Origin: an uncultured Pelagibacteraceae bacterium
GTDB lineage: Bacteria; Pseudomonadota; Alphaproteobacteria; Pelagibacterales; Pelagibacteraceae
Direction: 5' to 3'
DNA length: 64,000 bases
Assembly: GCA_902595375.1 (NCBI GenBank)
Contig: CACJPW010000001.1
Location: 1-64,000 of the forward strand
The notes beneath the pieces were generated by a model that was given only the letters and a program-made list of their open reading frames with translations, searched no databases and had not been told where the DNA came from. Made by a program: the position numbers and the translations under genes. This document shows positions 46,501-56,220 of this stretch, piece by piece (the stretch's first letter is position 1; each line of letters begins with the position of its first letter).

Positions 46501-46923
46501 TTATTTTTTTGATAAATTTTCGATTTCAATTTTCAATTTTTCACTCTCTAGACACAAATTCTTACAAAGTTTTCTTAATGTATAATTAAGTTCTTTGCTT
46601 TTTTTGTAATCAGAGCTTTCAAGTTTTAGTTTAGCAAGATTATATATGGCTTCTTCATTTTTTGGATTTAAAAGTATAACTGTATTTAAATTTTCTTCTT
46701 CAAGATTTTTTTTTTCCTGTTTTTTGAATATTTTTGATAAGTATAAATAAGACATCTCATTTTTGGGATTGAAAACGATGTCTTGCTCAAACTTAAATTT
46801 CGCTTGATCAAATTTTTCATCTTGGAATAAACTTAATCCCTCTTCAAAATATTTATTATTAGCTGAAACTGGACTAATTAATAAAATAAATAAAAACAAA
46901 AATATAATGTATCTTGTAATCAT
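46501..46923 (-). CDS. Small exported TPR protein between guaB and guaA
   Basis: 140 residues with a signal peptide (MITRYIIFLFLFILLISPVSA) and about two to three tetratricopeptide repeats (FEEGLSLFQDEKFDQAKFKFEQDIVFNPKN; LNTVILLNPKNEEAIYNLAKLKLESSDY). Function unknown. It is ATGA-coupled to guaB upstream and ends one base before the guaA ATG, so a presumably periplasmic helical-repeat protein is embedded in a cytosolic GMP operon. That position may be simple co-transcription. Confidence 0.75.
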   Translation of the reverse strand: MITRYIIFLFLFILLISPVSANNKYFEEGLSLFQDEKFDQAKFKFEQDIVFNPKNEMSYLYLSKIFKKQEKKNLEEENLNTVILLNPKNEEAIYNLAKLKLESSDYKKSKELNYTLRKLCKNLCLESEKLKIEIENLSKK

Positions 46924-47999
46924 AATTTATAACTTGTATTTTTTTTTGTAATTTCCACACTATGCACCATGCTTTCGTAAAAGCCAGCTTTTGTAATTTT
47001 AATAAATTTAGCATTTTTCGATATATCTTTTAAATTTTTAGCTCCTATATAACCCATTGAGGATCTTAGACCTCCTTGTAACTGATAAATTATTTTGGAT
47101 ACTTTGCCTTTATATGCGACTCTGCCTTCCACGCCCTCCGGAATAAACTTAGATTTATCTTTAAAATTTTTTTGGAAATACCTGTTAGCAGATCCTGAAG
47201 ACATAGCTCCAATAGATCCCATTCCTCTGTAATCTTTAAATATTTTTCCTTTAAGTTTATATTTTTTTCCCGGACTTTCATCTGTTCCTGCGAAAATAGA
47301 ACCCATCATGATAGCGTCTGCTCCTGCCGCTAAAGCTTTTGCAATATCACCAGAAAATTTTATACCTCCATCGGAAATAATCTTTACATTTTTTTTATCT
47401 AGAGCTTTTTTTACTTCTAGTATCGCTGAAATTTGTGGGACACCAATACCTGAAACCATTCTAGTAGTACATATCGATCCAGGACCAATGCCAACTTTGA
47501 TTATATCTGCACCTGAATTGTATAATCTTTTTGCTGCTTCACCGGTAGCTATATTCCCTACACAAACGGGAGGAACTTTTTTAAATTTTTTTATTTTCGA
47601 CAACATATTTAAAACTTTTTTACTATGGCCATGAGCAGTATCGATTACGATTAAATCACATCCATTCAAAATTAATGACTTTGCTCTATCCAAATCTTCA
47701 CTATTTGTGCCGATCGCTGCGCCAACTAACAATTTTTTTTTCTTAACTTTTATGATTTCTTTTGTTTGTTTTTTTATATTTAAATTTCGATGAATAACAC
47801 CTATCCCTCCATTTATTGCCATAGCGACTGCCATCCTAGCCTCAGTAACAGTATCCATCGCAGATGATAAAAAGGGAACTTTTAGTTTGATTTGTCTACT
47901 TAATTTTAATGATATATTCGTTTCAGAGGGTAAAACGTTTGAATATTTTGGTGTAAGCAATACATCATCAAAGGTTAAAGATTCATTTATTGATCCCAT
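46920..47999 (-). CDS. guaB: IMP dehydrogenase lacking the CBS (Bateman) module
   Basis: NAD-dependent oxidation of IMP to XMP, the committed step to GMP. Only 359 residues against about 485 in typical bacterial enzymes. The barrel is complete: SSAMDTVTEARMA, catalytic Cys177 in GIGPGSICTTR, SDGGIKFSGDIAKALAAGA, the Arg-Tyr flap EGVEGRVAYKG. At residues ~84-90 the chain passes straight from VIHRNLNIKKQTKEI to KLLVGAAIGT, where two CBS domains normally sit. The flap motif and the guaA neighbour argue against GMP reductase. Confidence 0.94.
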   Translation of the reverse strand: MGSINESLTFDDVLLTPKYSNVLPSETNISLKLSRQIKLKVPFLSSAMDTVTEARMAVAMAINGGIGVIHRNLNIKKQTKEIIKVKKKKLLVGAAIGTNSEDLDRAKSLILNGCDLIVIDTAHGHSKKVLNMLSKIKKFKKVPPVCVGNIATGEAAKRLYNSGADIIKVGIGPGSICTTRMVSGIGVPQISAILEVKKALDKKNVKIISDGGIKFSGDIAKALAAGADAIMMGSIFAGTDESPGKKYKLKGKIFKDYRGMGSIGAMSSGSANRYFQKNFKDKSKFIPEGVEGRVAYKGKVSKIIYQLQGGLRSSMGYIGAKNLKDISKNAKFIKITKAGFYESMVHSVEITKKNTSYKL

Positions 48000-48025
48000 A
48001 TAAACTTATATACAATTTTAGAAAT

Positions 48026-48652
48026 TTATAAAGTCTTTAAAGTATTGCAATGTAAATAAGTTTCCTTTGACTCATTTCGACTAGAGTCAGGCTTAAAAAA
48101 ATTGACGTTTTTAAATAAAGAATTAGCTAATTTTTTTACTTCAATGAAATCTTCTCCCATAAACAGTTTAGAAATGAGAACGCCATCTTGCTTAAGCAAT
48201 TCTACATAACAATTTAAAATTTCTGAACACAATTGATTAGTTCTTATTGAGTCAAGTGATTTACTTCCAGTTGTATTTGCTGCCATATCTGAGATAATAA
48301 CATCTATTTTTCTTTGAAAAAAACTCTCAATTTTTGCTTTAGTAGATGGATTAAAAATATCTGATTTTACAAAACAAACATTATTAACAGGCTCCATTCG
48401 TTTAATATCTATCGACAAAATCTTCCCTTTATTCGCTATTTTACTTGCTACCTGCGACCAGCTTCCAGGCGCACTACCTAAGTCTAATATGTAAGAATTG
48501 TTCTTCAAAAACTTAAATTTTTTATTTAGCTCAATCAGTTTGAACGAGGCTCTTGATCTATAACCTTGAATTTTTGAATTTTTAAAATATGGATCTCTAT
48601 GTTGTTTAATCTTCCAGGAATTACTTTTTTTAACTCTTTTGGATTTTTTCAT
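48026..48652 (-). CDS. rlmE: 23S rRNA 2'-O-methyltransferase RlmE (FtsJ)
   Basis: Methylates the ribose of U2552 in the A loop of 23S rRNA in late 50S assembly. The 208-residue protein has SRASFKLIELNKKF with the first catalytic Lys, the SAM loop LDLGSAPGSWSQVA, ISDMAANTTG with the catalytic Asp, and ISKLFMGEDF with the second Lys. The ATG overlaps the pssA stop by one base, in a psd-pssA-rlmE unit. Confidence 0.95.
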   Translation of the reverse strand: MKKSKRVKKSNSWKIKQHRDPYFKNSKIQGYRSRASFKLIELNKKFKFLKNNSYILDLGSAPGSWSQVASKIANKGKILSIDIKRMEPVNNVCFVKSDIFNPSTKAKIESFFQRKIDVIISDMAANTTGSKSLDSIRTNQLCSEILNCYVELLKQDGVLISKLFMGEDFIEVKKLANSLFKNVNFFKPDSSRNESKETYLHCNTLKTL

Positions 48653-49443
48653 TATAAAATATCTTCATGGTCTTCATCAGATATTTTTTCTGAATATTTT
48701 TTTTGCTGTTTTTTATAAAAAAAAAGACTTACTGGGATAGAAAAAAGATATGTAATGATAAAAGCTAAAAGTGTTTCAAAAGTGAAAAATAAAAGTGAAA
48801 TAAAAATTATTCCAGCAGATAGAAGTAAAAATACTGTAGTTTTTGATGATATTGTTATTCTTTTAAATGATGGAGTTGGAAATTTGCTAACTAACAACAA
48901 AGCTATAACAACCGTTAGATAAGGAGTTATAAATTTAATATCAAAACCAAAATCAATTTTTGTTAAGTCATAAATTAGTGGCGTTAAAATTAATAATCCA
49001 CCAACAGGTGAAGGTACTCCCTCGAAAAAATTATTTTTCCATGCTTGATTTTCATCAGTTTTAGTTAAATTGAATCTAGCTAATCTTAAAACACAACAAA
49101 CTGAAAAAATAAGCGCAATAGCCCATCCAAGTTTTCCGTATTTGTTTAATTCCCAAAAGTACAAAATTAAAACAGGTGCAATACCAAAACTTACAAAATC
49201 TGTTAAAGAGTCTAATTCTTTTCCAAATTCTGATGTTCCTTTTATCAGTCTTGCAATTCTTCCATCTAAAGCATCCAAAATCGCAGCCAATAAAATTAAA
49301 GTGACAGCTAGACTATAGTTACCGTCGATTGAAAACTTTATTGAACTTATACCTAAACAAACACCGCCAAGTGTAATAATGTTAGGTAAAAGATATCTAG
49401 TTTTCTTTGATGATACTAATTTAAATTTTTTATTATGTTCCAT
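48652..49443 (-). CDS. pssA: CDP-diacylglycerol-serine O-phosphatidyltransferase
   Basis: Inner-membrane enzyme making phosphatidylserine, precursor of phosphatidylethanolamine. The 263-residue protein has about seven membrane helices and the CDP-alcohol phosphotransferase signature with exact spacing DG-x2-AR-x8-G-x3-D-x3-D (DGRIARLIKGTSEFGKELD, then SLTD). It directly follows psd with a TAATG one-base overlap, coupling synthesis and decarboxylation. The C-terminal tail (KKQQKKYSEKISDEDHEDIL) is soluble and charged. Confidence 0.95.
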   Translation of the reverse strand: MEHNKKFKLVSSKKTRYLLPNIITLGGVCLGISSIKFSIDGNYSLAVTLILLAAILDALDGRIARLIKGTSEFGKELDSLTDFVSFGIAPVLILYFWELNKYGKLGWAIALIFSVCCVLRLARFNLTKTDENQAWKNNFFEGVPSPVGGLLILTPLIYDLTKIDFGFDIKFITPYLTVVIALLLVSKFPTPSFKRITISSKTTVFLLLSAGIIFISLLFFTFETLLAFIITYLFSIPVSLFFYKKQQKKYSEKISDEDHEDIL

Positions 49444-50093
49444 TATTCTGAAGCAATTAAGCTTTCACCAGCTGTTACATTTTGCCCAAGTTTAGCTAAA
49501 ACTTTTTTGTTTTTAAAATATATATCTACTCTACTACCAAATCTTATCATTCCTATTCTGTCTCCTTGTTTTAAATCTTGGCCTTGTTCTACTTCACAAA
49601 CAATTCTTCTTGCTATTAAACCTGCTATTTGAACTATGATAATTTCCTCATTGTTTTTATTAGATTTAATTTTAAAATAATTTCTCTCATTTTCTTCACT
49701 TGCTTTATCTAAAGAGGCATTTAAAAATTTTCCAGGTTTGTAATAGATTTCTTCAACTTTTCCGCTTATTGGCACTCTATTAACATGACAATTAAAAACA
49801 TTCATAAAGACGCTCACTTTTGTGAAAGTTGTATTTTCTAATCTTAACTCCTCGGGTCCTGATCTTTCAGACACATCTGTTATTAGACCATCGGCTGGAC
49901 TTACTAGAAAAGCATCATCGTTTATTGGGAAACGTTCTGGATCTCGAAAAAAATAATATACCCATACTGTAATTAAAATAAGTATTAAACCTATTGATTT
50001 AGAAAAAAATAGAACTACGAATGTGGCTAAAATGGAGATAGCCAGGAATTTATACCCTTCTTTGTGTATCTTTGGAAAAATTGTATTAAACAT
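49443..50093 (-). CDS. psd: Phosphatidylserine decarboxylase (short type)
   Basis: Pyruvoyl enzyme that converts phosphatidylserine to phosphatidylethanolamine at the inner membrane. The 216-residue protein has two N-terminal membrane helices, VSPADGLITDVSE, VFMNVFNCHVNRVPISG (catalytic His), and the self-cleavage motif RFGSRVDIYF, where Gly-Ser cleavage forms the pyruvoyl group. The short soluble-like form is typical of alphaproteobacteria. It is first gene of psd-pssA-rlmE, divergent from icd. Confidence 0.95.
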   Translation of the reverse strand: MFNTIFPKIHKEGYKFLAISILATFVVLFFSKSIGLILILITVWVYYFFRDPERFPINDDAFLVSPADGLITDVSERSGPEELRLENTTFTKVSVFMNVFNCHVNRVPISGKVEEIYYKPGKFLNASLDKASEENERNYFKIKSNKNNEEIIIVQIAGLIARRIVCEVEQGQDLKQGDRIGMIRFGSRVDIYFKNKKVLAKLGQNVTAGESLIASE

Positions 50094-50157
50094 AATTTTA
50101 AGTTTGCTAAATTTTTCTTAATATGTATAAAAATCACTGTTTAGCAATCAATATTTT

Positions 50158-51372
50158 ATGGCAAAATTAAAAGTTAAAAATCCAATAGTTGAGTTAGATG
50201 GAGATGAAATGACTAGAATCATATGGTCGTTTATAAAAGATAAGCTAATTAAGCCATATCTTGAGATAGATCTCAAATACTATGATCTTGGTATGGAGAG
50301 TCGAGACAAAACTGATGACCAAATTACGGTAGATGCGGCAAATGCAATCAAACAACATGGAGTAGGCGTGAAATGTGCAACTATTACACCCGACGAAGCT
50401 CGTGTAGAAGAATTTAAACTAAAAAAAATGTGGAGATCGCCAAATGGTACTATTAGAAATATCTTAGGTGGTACAGTTTTTAGAGAGCCAATTATTTGTA
50501 AAAATGTTCCTAAATTAGTTCCAGGTTGGACAAAACCAATAGTGATAGGAAGACATGCTTTTGGTGATCAGTACCGAGCCACTGATTTTCTTATACCAGG
50601 TGAAGGAAATTTGGAAGTCAAATGGACTTCAAAAGATGGAAAAGATAAGAAAGAGTTTAAAGTTTTTGATTTTCCCGGATCTGGAACTGCTCTTACAATG
50701 TACAATTTAGATGATTCTATAAAAAATTTTGCAAGAGCATGTATGAACTACGGCCTTGGAAGAAAATGGCCAGTTTATTTGTCTACTAAAAACACAATTC
50801 TTAAAGCATATGATGGAAGATTTAAAGATCTTTTCCAAGAAGTTTTTGAGAAAGAATTTTCTGATAATTTCAAAAAGGCAAATATTACTTACGAACATAG
50901 ATTAATTGATGACATGGTTGCATGCGCTATGAAATGGAATGGTGGATACGTTTGGGCGTGTAAGAATTACGATGGTGACGTACAGTCTGACACTGTTGCT
51001 CAGGGATTTGGATCTTTAGGTCTCATGACTAGCGTGTTAATGACGCCAGACGGCAAGACAGTCGAGTCAGAAGCTGCTCATGGAACTGTTACTAGACATT
51101 ATAGAATGCACCAACAAGGTAAGGAAACTTCTACAAACCCAATAGCATCTATATTTGCTTGGACAAGGGGTTTAGCTCACAGAGGAAAACTTGATGGGAA
51201 CAAGGAACTAGTTAAATTTTCTAATAATGTTGAGGAAGTATGTGTTAAAACAGTTGAAAGCGGTTCAATGACTAAAGATTTAGCAATTTTAATAGATAAA
51301 TCAAATAAATATCTAACAACGAGTCAATTCTTGGAAGCTATTGATGGAAATTTAAAGAAGAAACTTAACTAA
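50158..51372 (+). CDS. icd: NADP-dependent isocitrate dehydrogenase (type II homodimer)
   Basis: TCA-cycle oxidation of isocitrate to 2-oxoglutarate with NADPH production. The 404-residue protein matches the eukaryotic-like subfamily [80 protein letters not shown] and [17 protein letters not shown]. It is expected to be a major NADPH source. It stands alone, with an 8-nt convergent overlap with alaS (TTAACTAA contains both stops). Confidence 0.97.
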   Translation: MAKLKVKNPIVELDGDEMTRIIWSFIKDKLIKPYLEIDLKYYDLGMESRDKTDDQITVDAANAIKQHGVGVKCATITPDEARVEEFKLKKMWRSPNGTIRNILGGTVFREPIICKNVPKLVPGWTKPIVIGRHAFGDQYRATDFLIPGEGNLEVKWTSKDGKDKKEFKVFDFPGSGTALTMYNLDDSIKNFARACMNYGLGRKWPVYLSTKNTILKAYDGRFKDLFQEVFEKEFSDNFKKANITYEHRLIDDMVACAMKWNGGYVWACKNYDGDVQSDTVAQGFGSLGLMTSVLMTPDGKTVESEAAHGTVTRHYRMHQQGKETSTNPIASIFAWTRGLAHRGKLDGNKELVKFSNNVEEVCVKTVESGSMTKDLAILIDKSNKYLTTSQFLEAIDGNLKKKLN

Positions 51373-54040
51373 TTTTTTTAGATATTTCTTTAAAAGCATC
51401 CTCAATTTTGTTTTGATCTACACCACCGGCTTGAGCAAAATCTTTTCTACCACCACCACCTTTGCCACCCAAAATAGCAGATGCAGCTTTTACTAAATCG
51501 ACAGCATCATATTTTGATGTTAAATCTTTAGAAATTCCTACAGCTAAACCGACCTTATCTTCAAAAGTCGAAATACTAATTATTATTCCAGATTTGATAT
51601 CTTTTTTTCCTTGATCAATTACACTCCTCAATTCTTTTGGAGGAAAATCTTTTAAAGTTTGTTCTCGAATTAATACATTCCCAATTTTTTTATCCTTGAT
51701 TATATTTTTACTTTTATCTTTCTTGATACCTTCAATTTTTACTTTGTTAAGCTGTTTATTCAAATTTTTTAAATTTTCAGACAAATCTAAATCTTCTTTA
51801 AAATAAGGTTTAATTTTCAATTTTAGTAATTCATTATTAATAAGTTTTATATCTTTTTTAAGATTAGATTCTTTCAGAGATTTATCTTTCTTTTGCGTTT
51901 TTTCGTATTCTTCTAATTTCTTGTCTCTTAATGCCTCAACCCTTCTCACTCCTGATGCAATAGATGATTGACTTATTACTTTAAACTTACCAACTTCTTT
52001 AGTATTTTTTACATGAGTTCCTCCACATAGCTCTGTTGAGAAGAAACCATTATTTTCCTTGCCCATAAAAACCACTCTTACTTCATCCCCATACTTCTCT
52101 CCAAATAATGCAAGAGCACCCATATTAACTGCCTCCTTTGGGGTCATTATTCTTGTTTGCACATCAGAAGAACCCTCTACTATTTCATTAACTATATTAT
52201 TAATTTTAGTCATTTCATCTTTTTCAATAGGTTTGTTATGACTAAAATCAAATCTTAACCTTTCAGGTGAGACTAATGATCCTTTTTGTGTCACATGCTT
52301 TCCCAATGTTCTTCTTAATGACTCATGCAATAAATGAGTGGCTGAATGATTCGCTTTAGAATTATTTCTTTTTAACACGTCTATTTTTAAATTAACGCTT
52401 TGCCCAATTGAAATTGAACCTTTTTCAACTTTTCCATGATGAACAAATAAATCTCCCATTTTTTTTTGTGTATCATTTATTTTAATTTTACAATTTGAGT
52501 TAAAAATATAACCCTGATCACCTACTTGGCCGCCAGACTCTCCGTAAAATGGAGTTTGATTAGTTATGACTTCTATTTCATCTCCAGCGCTAGCAGATTC
52601 AACGAATTTTTCTTTTTTTGAAATTTTTATTATTACACCTTCAGCTTTATCAAATTCATAACCTAAAAATTCAGTAGGGCTTAGTTCCTCTCTAACTTTA
52701 AACCACCTTTCCTCAAGAGATTTATCTCCAGATCCTTTCCAATTTGCTCTAGCTAAATTTTTACTTTTTTCCATCTCCCTCTCAAATCTGTCACTGTCTA
52801 CTTTAATGTCTTTACTTCTTAAGATGTCAGCGGTCAGATCTAAAGGGAAACCATAGGTATCATATAATTTAAAGGCCTCTAAACCTGGAAAGGTTTTATT
52901 TTGGACTTTATTTAAATTTTCTTCGAGTATTTTCATACCGCGCACTAAAAGAGAAGAAAATTTCTCTTCCTCGTTTTTAAGAGTTTCAACTATCAACTCT
53001 CTACCGTTTATTAATTCTGGATAACTGTTTTGCATCTCGTTTAGTAAAACTTCAAAAAGTTTATAAAAAACAGGATTTTTGCTACCTAAAGAATGAGCAT
53101 GTCTCATGCCTCTTCTCATAATTCTTCTTAAAACATATCCTCGACCTTCATTAGAAGGTAATATTCCTTCAGCAATTAAAAAACTAGATGCTCTTAAGTG
53201 ATCAGCGATAACTCTGTGGCTTGCTATTGTTTTACTGTCGATTGAAGTCTTTGTTAAATCAGATGAAGCAGCCATTATTTTTTGAAAATGATCAATTTTA
53301 TAGTTATCGTGAGTACCTTGTAAAACTGCTGTCATCCTTTCAAGTCCCATACCTGTATCCACTGAAGGTTTTGGCAGTTCAATTCTTTTTTCTTTTGATA
53401 TTTGTTCGTACTGCATAAATACAAGGTTCCAAATTTCTATAAATCTGTCACCGTCTTCGTCAGGACTACCAGGTGGACCACCTTTCAACTTGTCACCATG
53501 ATCATAAAAAATTTCAGAACAAGGACCACAAGGTCCTGTGTCTCCCATTGACCAAAAGTTATCAGATGTTGAAATTTTTATTATTTTACTTTCATTTAAT
53601 CCAGCAATTTTTTTCCAAAGATTAAATGCATCGTTATCTTCATGAAAAACAGTAACTAATAATTTTTCTTTAGGTAAATTAAAGTCTTTAGTTAAAAGAT
53701 TCCAAGCATGATGAATAGCTTGTTCTTTGAAGTAATCGCCAAATGAGAAATTTCCTAACATTTCAAAAAAAGTATGGTGTCTTGGAGTATAGCCAACATT
53801 TTCTAAATCATTATGTTTGCCACCTGCTCTTACACATTTTTGTGATGTGGTCGCAGTTTTATACGGTCTTTTTTCTAACCCAGTGAACACGTTTTTAAAT
53901 TGAACCATTCCAGAATTAGTAAACATTAACGTTGGATCGTTATTTGGGACTAAATTGCTTGAGTCGACAATGTGATGATTATTTTTTTTAAAATATTCTA
54001 AAAATTTTTTTCTTACATCTGTAAGTAAAATTTGACTCAT
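51365..54040 (-). CDS. alaS: Alanyl-tRNA synthetase
   Basis: Charges tRNA-Ala and edits mischarged Ser/Gly. From ATG 54040 it has 891 residues: class II catalytic core ([37 protein letters not shown] region), the [18 protein letters not shown] segment, editing domain zinc motifs [11 protein letters not shown] and CGGTH, a coiled-coil and a DHHA1 C-terminal domain ([16 protein letters not shown]). A TTG two codons upstream is the formal frame start but ATG is preferred. No serine/threonine regulatory leader is seen. Confidence 0.97.
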   Translation of the reverse strand: MSQILLTDVRKKFLEYFKKNNHHIVDSSNLVPNNDPTLMFTNSGMVQFKNVFTGLEKRPYKTATTSQKCVRAGGKHNDLENVGYTPRHHTFFEMLGNFSFGDYFKEQAIHHAWNLLTKDFNLPKEKLLVTVFHEDNDAFNLWKKIAGLNESKIIKISTSDNFWSMGDTGPCGPCSEIFYDHGDKLKGGPPGSPDEDGDRFIEIWNLVFMQYEQISKEKRIELPKPSVDTGMGLERMTAVLQGTHDNYKIDHFQKIMAASSDLTKTSIDSKTIASHRVIADHLRASSFLIAEGILPSNEGRGYVLRRIMRRGMRHAHSLGSKNPVFYKLFEVLLNEMQNSYPELINGRELIVETLKNEEEKFSSLLVRGMKILEENLNKVQNKTFPGLEAFKLYDTYGFPLDLTADILRSKDIKVDSDRFEREMEKSKNLARANWKGSGDKSLEERWFKVREELSPTEFLGYEFDKAEGVIIKISKKEKFVESASAGDEIEVITNQTPFYGESGGQVGDQGYIFNSNCKIKINDTQKKMGDLFVHHGKVEKGSISIGQSVNLKIDVLKRNNSKANHSATHLLHESLRRTLGKHVTQKGSLVSPERLRFDFSHNKPIEKDEMTKINNIVNEIVEGSSDVQTRIMTPKEAVNMGALALFGEKYGDEVRVVFMGKENNGFFSTELCGGTHVKNTKEVGKFKVISQSSIASGVRRVEALRDKKLEEYEKTQKKDKSLKESNLKKDIKLINNELLKLKIKPYFKEDLDLSENLKNLNKQLNKVKIEGIKKDKSKNIIKDKKIGNVLIREQTLKDFPPKELRSVIDQGKKDIKSGIIISISTFEDKVGLAVGISKDLTSKYDAVDLVKAASAILGGKGGGGRKDFAQAGGVDQNKIEDAFKEISKKIS

Positions 54041-54083
54041 ACTCAATTAAATACAGATATTTTTCAGCTTGTCTATAAAGAGA

Positions 54084-54440
54084 TTAATTAGTTGGCTTTT
54101 TATCGTTATCTACAACAACGCATATTTCAGATTTTGTGAGAAACCTTTGTCCAGTACCATTGTCTAATGAGAACATTCCACCTATTCCTTTGACTGCATC
54201 AATAGTCAGATCTGTATGTTTCCATTTTTCATACTGATCTTCATTCATATAAAATGGAGTTCCATCTACCTCTCCTAGCTTTATATCACTATTACCTACT
54301 TGGTATTCTTTTGCTGGAAAACACATTGGCGCACTACCATCGCAGCATCCACCTGATTGGTGAAATAAAAGATCGTCACCGTGAACCTCTTTAATATCGT
54401 TAAGTAATTTTTTTGCAGATAATGTGAATGATACTTTCAT
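54084..54440 (-). CDS. DUF779 family protein
   Basis: Small cytoplasmic protein of 118 residues from ATG 54440. Conserved family segments are FHQSGGCCDGSAPMCFP (His27, Cys32, Cys33, Cys40), a potential metal or thiol site, then GEVDGTPFYMNEDQYEKWKHTDLTIDAV and GGMFSLDNGTGQRFLT. DUF779 genes commonly neighbour NAD-dependent aldehyde dehydrogenases of the ExaC/AldB type, as here, suggesting a role in that enzyme's maturation or in aldehyde handling; the biochemical role is not established. An in-frame ATG at 54458 lies inside a hairpin arm and is a less likely start. Confidence 0.85.
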   Translation of the reverse strand: MKVSFTLSAKKLLNDIKEVHGDDLLFHQSGGCCDGSAPMCFPAKEYQVGNSDIKLGEVDGTPFYMNEDQYEKWKHTDLTIDAVKGIGGMFSLDNGTGQRFLTKSEICVVVDNDKKPTN

Positions 54441-54451
54441 TTGTATATTTC

Positions 54452-54476
54452 GGCCCATGATTAAGAATCATGGGCC
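54452..54476. other. Perfect 11-bp hairpin between ALDH and DUF779 genes
   Basis: GGCCCATGATT and AATCATGGGCC flank a 3-nt loop, giving an 11-bp perfect stem with five G-C pairs at the base. It begins 16 nt after the aldehyde dehydrogenase stop and ends 12 nt before the preferred DUF779 ATG. No U-run follows on the minus strand, so it is not a standard terminator. It could stabilise the upstream message, act as a processing or attenuation element, or limit DUF779 translation. Confidence 0.8.
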
Positions 54477-54491
54477 ATTATATATTATTGG

Positions 54492-56045
54492 TTAAAAGAA
54501 GCCTAATTTTTTCTCACTGTAAGACACGTGTAAATTCTTTACTTGTCTGTAATGATTTAACATCATTTTGTGAGTTTCTCTTCCTATACCAGATTGTTTG
54601 TATCCACCAAATGCAGCGTGAGCAGGGTAGGCATGATAACAGTTTGTCCAAACTCTACCTGCTTCAATACCTCTACCCATTCTGTATGCAATGTTTCCGT
54701 CTCTAGTCCAAACACCTGCTCCTAATCCATAAAGAGTATCATTAGCTATTTCTAATGCTTCTTTCTCATCTTTAAAAGTTGTAACTGATACAACTGGTCC
54801 AAAGATCTCCTCTTGGAATATTCGCATATTGTTTTTACCTTCGAAAATTGTCGGTTGGATATAGTTTCCTTTTTCAAGACCGCTATTGATTTTAGCTTCA
54901 CTTCCGCCACATAGAACTTTGGCACCTTCTTTTTTACCTAAGTCTAAATAAGACTTAATTTTTTCCATTTGTTCTAATGAAGCTTGAGCTCCAATCATAG
55001 TTTCCATTTTTAAAGGATTGTCCTGTTTTACAGCTTTGGTTCTCGCAATTGCTTTCTCCATGAATTTATCATAGATGGATTTTTGAACTAAAGCTCTGCT
55101 TGGACAAGTACAAACTTCTCCCTGGTTAAGCGTAAACATAGCAAAACCTTCTAAACATTTGTCAAAGAAGTCGTCATCTTTAGCCATAACATCTTCAAAG
55201 AAAATATTTGGTGATTTGCCACCTAATTCCAATGTAATTGGAATTAAGTTTTGAGATGCATACTGCATAATCAGACGTCCAGTAGTAGTTTCACCTGTAA
55301 AAGCAATCTTCTTAATTCTTTTTGAAGAAGCTAAAGGCTTACCTGCTTCAAGACCATACCCACTTACAACGTTAACAACACCTGCAGGTAACAGATCTCC
55401 TATTAGTTCCATTAAAAGCATAATTGATGCTGGTGTTTGTTCAGCTGGTTTTAATACAACGCAGTTTCCTGCTGCCAATGCTGGAGCTAGTTTCCATGTA
55501 GCCATTAATAATGGGAAGTTCCAAGGTATTATCTGACCAACCACCCCTAATGGTTCTGGTATATGGTAAGAATATTCACTATTACTGATTTCAGCAACTG
55601 AACCTTCCTCAGCTCTTATTACTCCTGCAAAATATCTCCAGTGATCAATTACCAAAGGTAAATCTGCAGCCATACATTCTCTTATTGGCTTACCATTGTC
55701 TAAACATTCTGCTGTAGCTAAAACATTTAAATTTTTCTCTATTACATCAGCAATCTTTAAGAGAATATTTGATCTCTCAGTGATTGATGTTTTTCCCCAA
55801 GCAGGAAATGCTGCGTGGGCTGCGTCAAGAGCAAAATCAACGTCTTTTTCATTCGATCGTGGCACCTTACAGATAACTTCATTAGTGATAGGAGTAGTAT
55901 TATCAAAATACTTTCCAGATTTAGGTTCTACAAATTTTCCGTTGATGTAGTTTCCATATTTAGCTTTAAATGGAAATTTAACCTTCAAATGAGAGGTATC
56001 TAAAGATGAAGACACTTTCGAGCTTGATGCTTGTTGTGTACTCAT
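54492..56045 (-). CDS. NAD-dependent aldehyde dehydrogenase (ExaC/AldB type)
   Basis: Oxidises aldehydes to acids. The 517-residue protein has the ALDH core: [24 protein letters not shown]-binding FTGETTTGR, general base Glu273 in LELGGKSPN and catalytic Cys312 in NQGEVCTC. The [13 protein letters not shown] region and DUF779 neighbour point to the acetaldehyde/short-chain ExaC-AldB group. A very strong Shine-Dalgarno (AAGGGGG, 5 nt before the ATG) suggests high expression. In a methylotrophic SAR11 context it could oxidise aldehydes from C1 or alcohol metabolism, which is inference. It has a 175-nt upstream gap. Confidence 0.92.
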   Translation of the reverse strand: MSTQQASSSKVSSSLDTSHLKVKFPFKAKYGNYINGKFVEPKSGKYFDNTTPITNEVICKVPRSNEKDVDFALDAAHAAFPAWGKTSITERSNILLKIADVIEKNLNVLATAECLDNGKPIRECMAADLPLVIDHWRYFAGVIRAEEGSVAEISNSEYSYHIPEPLGVVGQIIPWNFPLLMATWKLAPALAAGNCVVLKPAEQTPASIMLLMELIGDLLPAGVVNVVSGYGLEAGKPLASSKRIKKIAFTGETTTGRLIMQYASQNLIPITLELGGKSPNIFFEDVMAKDDDFFDKCLEGFAMFTLNQGEVCTCPSRALVQKSIYDKFMEKAIARTKAVKQDNPLKMETMIGAQASLEQMEKIKSYLDLGKKEGAKVLCGGSEAKINSGLEKGNYIQPTIFEGKNNMRIFQEEIFGPVVSVTTFKDEKEALEIANDTLYGLGAGVWTRDGNIAYRMGRGIEAGRVWTNCYHAYPAHAAFGGYKQSGIGRETHKMMLNHYRQVKNLHVSYSEKKLGFF

Positions 56046-56136
56046 TTTTCCCCCTTTTATTTTTTTTCCTAATTAAAACCAATCTGAACTAGATTGTACA
56101 CTTCTTTTTTTGACACCTATTTTTAATATACTAGAT

Positions 56137-56151
56137 ATTGATTTTATCAAT
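56137..56151. promoter_or_regulatory. Perfect 15-bp palindrome upstream of ALDH
   Basis: ATTGATTTTATCAAT is a perfect inverted repeat (6-3-6) about 90 nt before the ALDH start. It resembles an FNR box but with 3 rather than 4 central bases, so that identity is not supported. On the minus strand its TTGATA is followed by TATATT 14 nt later. It may be an operator or overlap a promoter for the ALDH-DUF779 unit. Confidence 0.35.
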
Positions 56152-56173
56152 TTTAAGTTGAGGTTTCATGAGA

Positions 56174-56201
56174 AACGGGAGGCTTTTATAAACCTCCCGT
56201 T
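56174..56201 (-). terminator. Hairpin terminator downstream of recA
   Basis: A perfect 9-bp stem, AACGGGAGG and CCTCCCGTT with a 10-nt loop, unusually G+C-rich for this genome. It starts 20 nt after the recA stop on the minus strand and is followed by TTCTC, a weak T-tract. It most likely ends the recA transcript and insulates the downstream ALDH unit. Confidence 0.7.
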
Positions 56202-56220
56202 GAAATGATGGCAAAAAATT

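Noticed and set aside
46920-47999. GMP reductase instead of IMP dehydrogenase because of short length
   Set aside because: The EGVEGRVAYKG flap with the Arg-Tyr pair is characteristic of IMPDH, and guaA is in the same operon.
56137-56151. FNR/ANR box upstream of ALDH
   Set aside because: The half-sites TTGAT and ATCAA are separated by 3 bp, not 4, so it is listed only as an unassigned palindrome.
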